A DNA stretch of 64,000 nt from contig VXAZ01009666.1 of assembly GCA_013399875.1 (NCBI GenBank), positions 124,319 through 188,318 of the forward strand. The letters are read 5' to 3'. The notes beneath the pieces are model-generated. The model was not told the DNA's origin and did not search any database. It saw only the letters and a program-made list of their open reading frames with translations. This DNA is from Gymnorhina tibicen. Its lineage: Eukaryota; Chordata; Aves; Passeriformes; Artamidae. Positions 49,801-62,430 of the stretch are shown piece by piece (the stretch's first letter is position 1; the number at the start of each line of letters is the position of its first letter). The position numbers and the translations under genes were made by a program.

Positions 49801-52800
49801 CGTAAGAAATCCACAAATTAGGTAGTAATTAAATGGCATTCCCATTCCTATTTACCTATTCTAAATCTGCATTAAACAAGTATTTCCTTGAATGCTAATT
49901 TTAAAATCAATTGGATGTTATGTTTGGAAATTTCATTGCGTAATGTAGCTGACTGGAGTCATTAACTTGTGCATAACATTAATGTAAAATCCATCCGGAA
50001 TCTTCTGCTTGAGGCAAAGGCGAAAAGCAGTTTGTTTACAGCAACAGTGATGGAAGATAGTCTCGAGATGCTCATAGGAAGTGTATATAATTTGAGGAAG
50101 GGAATTTGAATTTATCCAAAAGCAAGCAGACTGGAAGAAAAACCTTAAGCCAATTTTTTTTTTTTCTAGGGCAACAGTGGACAAAGGAGCCAGCTTCCAC
50201 ACCTCTGGCTTCAGGGCTGGATATGTGCCCTCTGTAATAACAGCAGGGAAAGAAACGTTCAGGTGACAGCTTAGTGATTTATACCTTGTTGTGCCTAGAA
50301 AGACTGATCCAAACCTTGAAGACAAACGGAGAAACTCTCAGCTTTACACTGTTGTAACTTAGAGCAGCATTTGCTTGTGGGTAGTAGAGGAAATAGACTT
50401 ATAACTATGGCACAAAAGTCCTTTGTAAGGTAGACTAGATGTGATTTTTCTCAATAAGTATAATGTAAGTACTTAGCAGAGTGTCTTTCTCTGGCCCCTT
50501 GACATTTAAACAGGAATCTATTAGTCAACTGATGTCATTAGCTAAAGTACATTCTTTCTAAGGATGACACTGATGATCTAATCGATCATCATTATTAAGC
50601 TAACATCAATCAACTGCAGCTAGACTACAGAAGCTGCCTGATAGATAAAGTTCCTCTACTAAAGTTGGAGACAAAAGACTTCTTTTCTATTCCTTGCTGG
50701 TTTTAAAACTCATAAAATGTTGACAGGCCAAATTCTGCCACTGGTTTCAATGGCAGTGTTATTTTAGATTTATGCTGGTGTAAGAAAATAAGAGGAATCT
50801 GTTTCCTTGTTTCAGCAATGGGAAGACCACAAAAGTGTCATGGTTGTGGCATAGTTCAGAGAATAAATAAGACAGTTGCCTGTTAGGTATCAAAGCCAAA
50901 ATTTATTGACAATTCTTAGCTTTAGACATCAGTCTAATACAGTGAGATCAACTGTTAGAAATTCCTGGTCATTTTCACAGCAAATTTTAGCAAAAAATTA
51001 GAGGACATCCCAGAAATAAGATGAATGTTATCTGAACATTCATTCATCCACCCACCACTGACTGCATTCACTGTGCTCCCTTGGTTTGTTGAAGTTATTT
51101 TATAGACAATTTTATACGTATGTTGAGCAAAGTTAGAAACTCTTACAATTATATTAATTGTGTTCAGGGAACAGGATACCACCAGCTTCTGGACTGACTC
51201 TTTTCTCTGTTTGCTGATGAGAATTGTGTGAATCATGAGAGTGGGTGTGGATGGACAGTGACCTCCACCAAGGTGACGCTTCGAGCAGTAAACAAGTGTG
51301 AGGAAAGAGGTGAGCTTTGCCAGGAAAAGGGCAGGCAGATATTATCCTCTTCAAAGAAGGAAAAAAGAAGCAGAGTCTAAAACACTTCTTTAGTCATTAT
51401 TCAGTTATTCTTCTCCTACGATAATGTAGGACTGATTATTTTAGTGCTAACCAGCTCAGAGACTGCATGTTCCTCATAGCAGAGATCTGGCACCAAGCTT
51501 GGTCAGGAAGGGTTATGGCATTCTTAAGCTGGTAAATACACAAGGCTGAAGCAATCTCCATTTCCAAGCCTGTGCTCAGAAAGGATCCCCTACTGCTGAG
51601 TTTTTAAAGGGTAAACAGAGAAGTTGCTGACCATGAGTACACAGAACGTGGGCAGAACTTACTTGCCCATTTCAAAGACCTGTGCCCTGATGGCTGCCAT
51701 CAGAACAGCAGCAAGGCTGTGAAATAACCCCATAAAGTCATGTTTCCCTCCAGTGGCAGTGAGACCCAGGCAAGCAGAGTCTGTGCCATAGGGAGGAGAT
51801 GCTGTACCAGCCTCTGAAAGACAGGAATGAAAGGGAGAGGAGCAACAAGCCAAGATGGGGGTGCCTGTCAGGTCTGCCTCATCCCTGTCAGATGTCAGCT
51901 GCCTCCACTGCTTCTAACTATAAATGTGACAGATAGGTGCCTCATGCCAATGAGTGCTTATAATCATGCATGATGGAAGGATCTGAGATTATGGTGCTGT
52001 CAGTGGATTCTGTGTCAAAATGGAAATTTATATTTAGTATTTACCTCACTTGAAGTTACTTAAGTTATTACCGCAGTTCTTAGCCAATTCCAGGCTCTGC
52101 TCCCTCCACCCTTACATCTGACTGAGAAGCTATGGCAGTGATATTCAAAAGAGCCTGTGGGAGGCAGACGCCCAACCTCCAAAGAAATTCCATAGGATTT
52201 GGGTATCTCCAAGCTCCTTCAGAACCTGTGCCCACTGATTGCCAAGGAAATGGATTGGATTAACCCAATCCCTCAGACAAGCGCTAAGTGATGGAACAAG
52301 GTGCCAAAGACCTGGGGAGACAGAAGAGGTCAGCATCAAATCCCAGGACACCCATTAAGTGATGCAAATGACCAGACACAGGCTGGCCTTACTCAAGATA
52401 CCTGGTCCAAGTGCCACCTACTTCTGTTCCAGATTCAGGACAAGCTCTCCAGTTACCTGCATGTCTCCATCAGCCCACCTGCAACTACGCCAGGATCATC
52501 TTGTCACTGTAACTCTTCTGCCATGGCTCGAGAGCTACAGTTTCCCAAGGTGGATGAGTTCTCACCGGAATAAATCTCGCACCAGAACAACTGCCTTTGG
52601 GCAGGCTCTGATAGCACATCTGGACATCATTCAAGCAAAAAGAAGGATGTGACAAAAAGGAAGTTCAGCTTTAGTAAAATCAACTACACTGAGACAAGAG
52701 ACTGACCATCGAGCAACAAACATGCTTGCATGGATTTCTTGCTCTTCTTCCAGTTAAAAGTCATAACCAGGCTAGTTCCTTGTTAGTTTTGGCATTACCT

Positions 52801-55800
52801 GATCATCAGCAAATCGTAGAGTCTTTATGGTCCATATTGCCAGAAATGTTGTGTTTGAACCCAAAGCAAACAGGAAAAAATGCTGGATTCTCTGTCTCAA
52901 CAGTCCAGTGATTATAGCACGTGATTTTACTCCTTAATGATGGACTAAACCAGGAGACTATTGGGCCGGAATTTTATATTTATATTTTTAGATATAGCTA
53001 TAGATACAGATATTCTGTCTGATGTAAATATCAGTACAAGATAAGTTAGTTGGAATCTTTCACCTTATTCCTGAAATTATTCTTGGATTTGCAATGGTCT
53101 CCACAGTTACCCAGCAAAGGAGGTCTGATGCACTCAAAACCTACTGATGTATGGCTATAAATTATGTCCCTGAAAGATTCTAAATTTGATGGTGAATATA
53201 ATTTGTATTTAACAAAGAAATCTAGTTAACAACAACCAGTTCACAATACTCAGTTCTGTATGTTGTGTACAAAACATCCTAATCTGTGTATAAAAAAGCA
53301 CAGGTTGACAAATACCCTTCTCTTGAACTGTTTTTTGTACCTCTGAATCACATTCTTATAATTTTTTTACGTGCTTATACCAAATTGTGGGCGCATTTCC
53401 AGATTACCATTTTAATATCACTCATTACTTTTAGTGTTACAAAATGGCAGTAGTGGAATTATGACTTTAAATAAACCACTGACGTAGAAATTCCATACTT
53501 CATGAATTTCATTAATAAATATTTATTTAGTCTACAGCAGAAATAAAAAAACTCTTCCAGCCGCATTAAATTGACAATATCCTGCATTGTTAATCCTCAA
53601 TTTTCATGGCTCCACTTGAATTAAAAAAATTTTTTTAAAGTTTCATGCTCATTTACTGGTGGAAAAATAAATGTAACTTTAGTAAGTAATACTATTAGGT
53701 TCTCATTTTAAAATGGTTTAGCTCTGGTTTATCATCAGACAGCTCTTGTCTAACAGACTGGCTCACTGTGCCTTAGAACACCTGAAAGACCGAGAATTTT
53801 CCCATGAGGAAAACTTCCTGTTTACATCTGGAAATATTCTGCTCAAATTCTAGGCAAAACTTTGCAGAACAAGTTTTTATAGAAGCCTATTTCTTTCTTG
53901 GTACCTTTCAAGAAGAGGAGTTTTTGCTTGCTCTGACCTTTCTCAGAATGATGCACTACACCTATACCTGAAAGGCTCAAGCTGACTTTTACAGTACCTA
54001 CTTCTGAAAGGGAGAGCTCTCAGTCCCCAACAGAAATAAATCAAATCAGTGACCTTTACTTTAAATATATCTGTAACATCTTCCAGTAGTCTAATGGTTT
54101 TCTCTTTCCCATCTAGGGTTATAGAGGGGTGAAGAACTTACCTATCTGTTGCAGTCTGTGCAACTCCTTACTGTTTTTCTCCCAACCCAAACACAAAGTT
54201 TCCCAGATTCCTTGGGCACATTCGGCACTGATCTGCCCTTTAAGATACTGGGAAGGCTTTATTCTCACTTATACCCACAGAAATCAAGCAGGTGACTCAG
54301 CATGTCCTGAAGTTAATAAACCCTCTAGGACTCCCTCCCTAGCTGACTCCTTATTCAGACCCAGTTTCCATTTCTTCCTGACCCATCATCATGATGTTCA
54401 GGAAGGCTTCCTGGTATTTGAACAACAGTATTTTATTTACAGACTTCCAGCACACAGCACTTTACAAAAAAATAGGTCTGCAACTTGTTCAGATTATTTG
54501 ATTATTTGATGGGTCCCTGGACAGTGTTAAGATATTCAATATTTACAAAAGGCCTCACCAGCTTTTTCAAAGTATATGAGGAAAAAAGGAAAGGTTTCAA
54601 AAATTTTTGCCTCCTTGAACATCAGAGCCCAACTCTTTTATTCACAGGGGCTTGTTTCTGTTCACATGTCAAATGTTATTAGAATGCTCAATTAAAATTA
54701 CTCCAAACACCACGATTTTTCAGCGCTTGCCAAAGAACTGACCAGAAACTGGGTTTTGCAAAGAAATCTGGTACCCAAACTTTTGTTGCCATTTAGAAAC
54801 TGCAAGTGATGAATGGCTCTTTACATCATATTTCATGTCCTCTCATCAGGAATCCTAACTTACCTTGTGAGCTTTTCTGGGTCACATCAAGTTGAAGCTT
54901 CCCGAAATCCTCTTGCCCAGCTCTTTTAGCATGCCTATTCATTCCTCACTACTCCCCTCCTTACATTTGTCCTTACAGACTATTATTGTCTTAATGCCTA
55001 CAGAATTGAGACTAGGAGCCCCTGTTGCCCTGAGGTTAAGCATGCAGAATTCTGCTGATGCTGCCTGTCAGTTCCAAGATATTGGATTTAAAACACCTGC
55101 ATCTTTTGGGGATCTCACTCTAGAACACTTCATTTGGGGATCACCACGGAGAAAAGAGACCAAATCCTTGGAGGGAAAGCAAGCAGAAGGAAAACAAAGC
55201 CAGAGATATTAAGTCATGAAAAGCAGACTTAGACCAGCAGCATTCATGCTGTTATACAAGCATTTCACTATTTTGCCCTTTAAAAAATGGACTTCTATAT
55301 TTTTGTTTGGCAAGATACTGAAATTTGCTGATAAATATTTATAATTCCTTTTTTATTTGAGCAACCGTAAGTAAAATGCTATAGTTTATGTCTTGTATCT
55401 TCTGATGCTAATGAATATATGGTAGAAATAAAAATTTTTAAAACAGATAACCTGAAATAAGGTAGGATATGATGAAAAACAAAATTAAATGGATTTATCC
55501 TTAAAAGATAACAGCAATGTTTTTTATTTTCAAAAAAATATACTAGCACTCTGTGTATTAAATGTTAATTGCCAGAAGAGTTTATATCATCAAATGTTTA
55601 TGCATCTAAGATATAGAAACAATAACAGATTTATTCAAATTTTCCTCTGGGGCTGTGGTGAATGTTTGAATGCAAGTGTCTTATTAATTAAAGATGAGGA
55701 GAACTTCTGCATCTGAACTGTTAAAATAAAGCATGCCAGTTTTGTCCTCAGCTAATATAAATCAGACCATAAGTTTCATTCTTCATTCTTCTGCATCAGT

Positions 55801-58800
55801 GAGGTATGTGTATAGTACCAGTGATATCACTAGGCTTATAACCAGCAAGAATTTATGTTAAGAGAGAAGAAAATGAGTGTAGTATACTTTTCATGCTGTA
55901 TAACAGCCAGGGTTTAAGCATATTGATTTCAGGCATAAATCAAGTGGTGAAACGTTCATAAATGTGATACATAAACATCACTTACCATTAAGCTTTGTAC
56001 AAAATCCATCAAAACAGATGAAAATACTTTCTTGATCTCAAGGTCATTGGATTTCTTCCCTTTCAGAAGAAGTCTATGAGACCTCTCAGACAGCAGAAAA
56101 TACAGTGAGGACTGGCATTTCTGAGAGGGAAAAGGTCAATCATCCCAACTATTTTTAAATTAAATTATTAATAGTGCTTGCACACTAGCTTATAAACAAT
56201 TAGACTGGGATCTCTAAAGGAGATTCTTCTTTGGATATGAAACACCCAACTTGCAGTTCTCTTCTTTGTCAGACAGGAGGTGAATCCAGAGACTGTCCTA
56301 AACACGAGGCTTCCCTTGAAAGGCAGAGGATGGAGAAGGCAAGAAAAGTCCTAGTATAACCTAACTGCTTAGTAGTACTTTTTTTTTTTGAGGGGGGAAG
56401 AAAATCCTACCATTTTCACCTTTCTAATGAGCCTAAACATGAGGCACATTAGTCATTTTCTGCATACGTTTTCCTGGTGTCCTGTACAGCTCCCAGCTGG
56501 GACTGTACTACCCAAGAGCAGTCTACTGGAGGTAGCTGGAGTGCCCACTGGGGAATAGAGGAGTTTTGCTTGAAATTCCTACCCTTAATAAGGCCACCAT
56601 TGGACATGAACATCCTTCAACTGCACTATTTCAAATGGCCTAAAAAGTAGGCAAGGGATATCCATGCAGTTTTTCCTTCTCAGGCTGGCATATTTGTCAG
56701 TAAGTGATTGGAGACACAGAGGCTGCAGCCTGATTGGCAAAGTCTTCCATGGTGGGCAGCCAAGTGACAGGTTGTCCCAGCAGTGTGACAGGGCATCTGG
56801 GTTTGTCTCCTGTTTGTGCTGGTATTTCATTATTTGTACACAGGGGGATAACAGGGACAAGAGTGACTAGGAACCTTTTCTCTTCCGACCACCTCCTGAC
56901 TGCCTCTCCACCTTAAAAATCCACACATTAAAACAATCTCTGAGACACTTAGAAATTGTGGATATCAAAATTGCTTTGCAGAGGCTAAAGCTGACCCAGC
57001 ATCTCCCGTCCTGTGGTAGGGAATGCTCCTGCCCTTGAGTTACTGGTCTAAACTGGAGCCACTGCCACCCAGATGCTTAGGATTTACAGTTCTATGAAAA
57101 GAAAAGGAGGACAATTACACATGGTTCAACCTGACCACGATTTGTTCCCAATTTTGCCAGCCATCATGAAGCCCTAATTTTGAACATCAGCAAACGCCTC
57201 TATTTTTAACAGCACCTTTATTCAAGAACTCTGACTTCACAGAAAATTATGAAGACATTTAGAAGCAATAAAGGAGGAAAAATATTTATGCATTGTCACC
57301 TTTGATATTACTTTATACAGTGTGCTAGAAGCATTAACTGTTACAAAGGCTTGCTTGTTCAAAGTTCTGTGTTTATATTAACTTAATAAAGACTGTCATG
57401 GTTTATAACTACCTAAACAGCAGCAGAATTCTGGTACAGAAAAAAGTACATAAACTTACTATATAATGGATAAACTTACTGCATCTTTGGTGTTCCACCA
57501 AAGGCCAATGCTAAGAAGATAAATCCTACAGTCAGAATAGAAGAAGGTAAAATTAACGTATTTGCTGTGACCTTTGACACCCCGCTACTACCAGCTGCTA
57601 AACTGCATGAGTAAAGAACTGCCAAGAAGAAAAAGGCCATGGTGTCAACATAAGAAGGACTGAGGAAAAAAGGTAGTGGGCAGAATGATGTAAAGACTGT
57701 CCTTTGCCACTGCAGGAAAAACAAAGGAAGGACTCCAGGGAAAGCTCTCCTCCAAAAGCCACGTAATCCCTCTCAGGGCTACACTAAGCTTTGTCAAACA
57801 CCCACCACAAAGCACCTGGTGGACAGTCTTGTTGAAGGCTCTGACCTTTTTTCTCAGCCATTCAGAACTCCCCTTCCAGACCAAACATATCTACTAGCAG
57901 CTATGTTTACCTTGTTTCTGCAGTTTGGCAAAAACTGCCCTGTCCACTGGTGTGGTTGGGCTTTACTTCTGCATCCAGATCCACAGATGGGGACTGGGTA
58001 GCTGATAGGCAGTCAGCAGTAAAACTTGGACCCACTGCTGGTAGAAAGTGTCTTTACTGAAAAGTTTGCCTTACTGTTTTATTTATGTATTTTGATTTGA
58101 TGTGCAAAAATGCCTCTAAGCACTCTGACAGTAATTAAATTTACAATCCCCATAGGATTGCTCTGTGAACTATGCCAATGTAGGTATTGACAAGGTGCCC
58201 ATAAAACCATACTGTTCCAGCACACAAAATGAACATATGTGTCACGCTGAGGGAGTAGTACTGTTGTTGCTGTACGCTCACCTCCCACATGAAATGCCAT
58301 CATACCTGTTAAATGACACTTGAAAATGTGTTAGCACTTAACCAGAAATATTTTCAAAATAACACTTGAACGTAAGAGTCCTTAACTGCTGGAAACTTTC
58401 CCCTAATTTCCTGCTAACATTTACTTGCTGAAGAAGCTCACTTCCCAAACAAATTGCAAGAAAAAATTAGACCTACTGGCTGAGCTGAATGGCCAGACTA
58501 TGAATGCTTTTTAATAAGATCTTGACATTTCTCATTGTGACCCCACTTAACATAATGCTTTTCAATTCTGCTTCCTAAAAACATGTTTTATTGAAAGGAA
58601 AGAAACAAAAAGTGTAAAACCTCTTGCAAATATCCAGAGCTCACCCATATCACGTTAAATACAGACTGCTGAGAACATTATTGTTGCACTTAAGAAAATG
58701 CTTGAATTAAAGTTGCCTGTGGTGAAAGTGGTGTATGACTGTGAAACTGAAGACAGTCATAGGGCAAACAAGAAGACTGTGATAATCCCCCATGCGGGGA

Positions 58801-59199
58801 TTGTATGGGAAACCTAATCATGTAATTTTGTATCTTTTGATGTTTGAAGCTTCCAACCACAGTATTCTGCTCAGTTGTTTTATATGTAATTTTCTAGCTC
58901 TGCTAGAAATGCTGGAAAATCTCCAGTGTTGTTTCACAGTGACACTCACCATCAGCAGGGCCACAGTCACTACAGAGTCACCAGGCAAGACAGGAACAAA
59001 CATGATTTCTAGAAAGTTCATACCCAGACCCACCTTAGCTCCAGCTTCTGGTCAGGCTGTGACTTGGCCCTGCAGGATGAGAACAAGAGAGCTGAAGGTG
59101 AACCAGAATCCCTGTCCAGGCATTTCACAAGCAAGCACTGGTATGAAATTCTGCTGGGTTGGTCTGGGACAGTTAGCTTTCTTCATAGCATTTCACATG
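46881..59199. other. Intergenic DNA, no proven gene
   Basis: Mostly AT-rich, with a hairpin at 48875-48910. Several frames exceed 90 codons (for example 49933-50325 -, 54129-54509 +, 58792-59265 +) but none has a recognisable domain. An exon-like hydrophobic frame at 57480-57709 on the - strand is discussed as a finding. Very AT-rich DNA at 53.3-53.7 kb is another candidate for a conserved non-coding element. Confidence 0.5.
48875..48910. repeat. Inverted repeat with 11-bp arms
   Basis: AATAACCTTAT and its perfect complement ATAAGGTTATT, separated by a 14-base loop. Confidence 0.85.
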
Positions 59200-59661
59200 C
59201 TGCCGTGGTTTGAATTTGTGACTAAAACAGTGTTGGTAACACACCAATCTTTTAGCTATTGCTGAGCAACGCTTTCTCTGTTCCTGGCTCTGCCTCCTGG
59301 GGAGCAGGCTGGGGGTGGGCAAGAGGCTTGGTGGTGGAACAGCTGGGACAGCTGACTTGAATTACCCAAAGAGATTTTGCACACCATGTAACTTCATGCT
59401 CAGCAATAAAACCTGGAAAGACCAGTTTTCAAATGGCTACTTTCCAAACTAGCCATTGCTCAGAGACTGACTTGGCACCTTTGGGATGATTATCCTTCAC
59501 ATAATTTTATTTCTTGTCTCTCATCCCTTCACTGACTAAACTGTATTTCTCCCAGCCTAGCAGTTTTTTCACTTTTTCTCCTCTCCCCCATCCCACTGAA
59601 GGGAGGGAGAGAGTGAACGGCTGGGTGGGGACTTAATTGCTAACCAGGATCACCAAACACA
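59200..59661 (+). mobile_element. Solo LTR of an avian ERVL-like endogenous retrovirus, degraded
   Basis: I recognise landmarks of a widespread neoavian LTR family in the right order: AACAGTGTTGGTAACACACC, GCTGAGCAACGC, GGGACAGCTGAC, TTCATGCTCAGCAATAAAAC (with the AATAAA signal near 59405), TAAACTGT, and the terminal CTCTCCCCCATCCCACTGA with the G/A-rich tail. There is no internal retroviral region beside it, so it is a solo LTR. It is diverged from the consensus and the ends are approximate. No viral gene is present. Confidence 0.8.
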
Positions 59662-61914
59662 AAAGCTTGATTTTCCAGTTGTTGTCAGTGGTTAGTTAGT
59701 GCAAGAGCTGGATACAAGGTGGTCATTCATCATTGCACCACACCAACAATAGCATCCAGAAAAATGGCACTGTTGGTGCTGTAAAGCCGCTGGGGAGAAT
59801 CCACCTTGCTGGCTATTACTCAAACAATTGCAGAATCTGATCAGGACGCTTTGACTAGTAGAGAAAAGCAAATATCCCTGTGCTACAGGAGTCTAGGAGT
59901 TGAGTAAGCAGCAAATAGGTTGTAGAAGAGATGGTAGTCACCAGCTAAAGAAAATGTTGCTCCTCTCTTCAAACCTATAACTTTGATTCAAGGTTTAAGT
60001 GTCAGTGCTTGTCACATCCACTTTTGCCCACCTCAGGCTACTCCTACGATAGAAATGTCTCCATATTCTTCTGTGCTTAGAAATGATTTTCAGTGGACCT
60101 GACATTTTCCTGACCATAGACTGTGATGACTAATGTCATTTTCTAACTTGCAGTTTGACAACAGTCAAAAAATTAAAAAACTGTTGTGCTTCAAAATGCA
60201 GGAAGTCCTGAGCCATGATACAAATTCTTAGTCACACCATTACCCCAGGACATGAGCTTCCAAAAAGATTACAAGATGATTTGATTTTTTTGCTTCCAAT
60301 AATGTTCTTAAAGCTTTGAATTTACTTGAAATAACTCATCATTTGGTCTGTATTTGTTTTGCAATTTACCTTAAATTTCAAAAGAGTTAATTAAAGGATT
60401 CCGTGAAGAGCTCCCACAGCCAAGTGCAGTGGCCTATGGTGACAGATCAGCAAAAGAGTGTTTGTGATATCTATACCATCACCAGCAAGTAGCAGGCCTC
60501 ACTCTCAGACTGTCTCCTGTATGATGACCTCATGACACAGGGGTTGATACAAACCAAAACCCACATTCCTAACTACCTGCAGCAACAAAACAACCACCTA
60601 TAGCAATGCAAATGAAGAAGCTGTAGAAGTTTACTGAAGTTGTGCAGAATTCTGAAGGACCTAAAAATATGCTACTAGCCCTTCCTTGTTCTTTGTAAGA
60701 GTGTCATAGTCTGTCATATTGTGAAGTTGGGTAGGTTTTTTTTATTAGTATTAATATGCACAAGAATTAGTCCCCTCTTAAATACACACCAAAAATACCT
60801 TTTAATATGCTGCCAAGACGTAGCCACCTTTTGAAGGTCTGGGGCATTTTGAGTACGATTTAATGGCAAGTGTGAAAAACAAATGAGTGTCATAAGTAGT
60901 CCCCAGAGATTTCCAAATGCCATAAGCAGACAGAGAGTTATTGATTGTTGCTTAACATGCCTGCAGAAAATAATGGGGTAACAGCATCTGTGCTGTAGCA
61001 AATAAAGTTATTCTGTCTGTTGTGCCAGCACCAATATTTGGACATGTCCAGAGCTGAAGACTCATTATTTGTAATGCCAGCTGCACTGTAACCAGAAGGG
61101 ACAGCAACCAGGCTCCCAAGCCCTTGTGTTTTTGCTGTCTCGCACCAAAATCACGCGGCAGTTTGAGGAAGAAAAGGCAAATCAATAAGTAATTATTTTA
61201 CAGCCCTCACCACTCTTTGCCCATGTCACCTAATTGAACTAGTAAATAATTCATGAGTTTCTTGCTACCTCGCTGGAGACAGACAGCAGTTTCCTACAAT
61301 GTGTCATCGCTGTTGATAAAGAGGTGACAGGGATGATCTTTCCCCATCTCCTTTCAGTCACAAGTGGACTCATGAGTTTGACAGTGGTAGTTCAGGGTCT
61401 CTGCCAAGCTGAGCAGGGCTGGTGGGGGAAGAGGAAAGCCCAGGGTGCTCAGGCTGCATAATAACCTGGTATTATGTATTGTATTCTGTCTGCTCCTAAC
61501 AATACAGGTGGGCCTGGAGGCTGATGTACATGGTCCCCACTCCTGTGTATCTCCAGGGTAGCTCATAGAAGATGACAACTGGGGAATGCCAGGGTACTAC
61601 AGGATCTGGGGGCTGCTTGGGAAGCAGTGGAAGACCCCCAGCATAGCAGGACAGACCCTGGCAGCCCATCCCGTCCAACCCCAGCAAGATCAGGCAGTCA
61701 GGGGGCACTGGGGTAGCCCCAGCTCCAGGCATTGGGCACCTCCCTGGGGATGGGCCAAGGTTAGGACAGGATGTCAGCCCACGGGTGGGGGTCAAGATCA
61801 GATCCAGTGAGTGTAAACAGGGTCAGACATGCCCAGAGTGGTTTGGCTCAGTTCTGGCCACATCATCTCCATGACCACAGGGCTAGGGACTGCTCTCAGC
61901 ACTGGATCAGGGAA
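59662..61914. other. Intergenic DNA, no proven gene
   Basis: No recognised repeat. Two overlapping hydrophobic frames on the - strand at 60714-61185 are noted as findings. The stretch at 61.5-61.8 kb is more GC-rich and precedes the CR1 fragment; its origin is unclear. Confidence 0.5.
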
Positions 61915-62430
61915 TGTGCTCAGGGCCCTGGCAGGCAAGAAAGCTAAAATTCTCATGAGATGGATGTGTGAGAGCTGGAGAAAGCAGGTAAGCTGTCAGG
62001 ACATCTTCGCCCTCCTGTACTTGGCAGTGGTGAGCCCACACCTTGAATCCAGTGTTCAGTTTTGGGCCTCTCACTACAAGGAATACATTTGAGATGCTGG
62101 AGTGGGTACAGAGAAGGGCAACAAAGCTGGAGCACAAGTCTCATGAGGAGCAGCTGAGGGAGCTGGAGGTGTTTAGGCTGAAGCAAAAGAGGCTCAGAAG
62201 GGACCCTGTTGCTTTCTATAGCTACCTGAGAGGAGGCTGTAGCCAGGTGAGGGTCTCCCAGGTAACATATGATAGGACAAGAGGAAATATTGTCAAGTTG
62301 GAACAGGGAAGGTTTAGATTAGGTATTAGGATTTTTCTTTTTCACAACGAGGGTTGTAAAGTGTTGGAACAGACTGCCTGGGGAAGTGGTGGAATTAAAC
62401 AGTTTAGTAGATGCTATGAAGTTGTTTAGA
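61915..62430 (+). mobile_element. CR1 LINE, 3' portion
   Basis: Sense-orientation CR1. Its landmarks include CCTGTACTTGGCAGTGGTGA, GTGTTCAGTTTTGGGCCTCT, AGAGAAGGGCAACAAAGCTG, CATGAGGAGCAGCTGAGGGA, GATAGGACAAGAGGAAAT and GTTTAGATTAGGTATTAGGA. The frame over 62043-62429 is a relic of CR1 sequence, not a host gene. The final 3' repeat is missing and the 5' limit is fuzzy. Confidence 0.92.

Noticed and set aside
58888..59080. Possible - strand exon bounded by TCATCCTGCAG and ATG|GTGAGT
   Set aside because: The frame that fits the donor meets a stop soon after the acceptor, and the peptide has no recognisable family.
62043..62429. 128-codon + strand frame
   Set aside because: It is CR1 3' sequence, largely untranslated or decayed, not a host gene.
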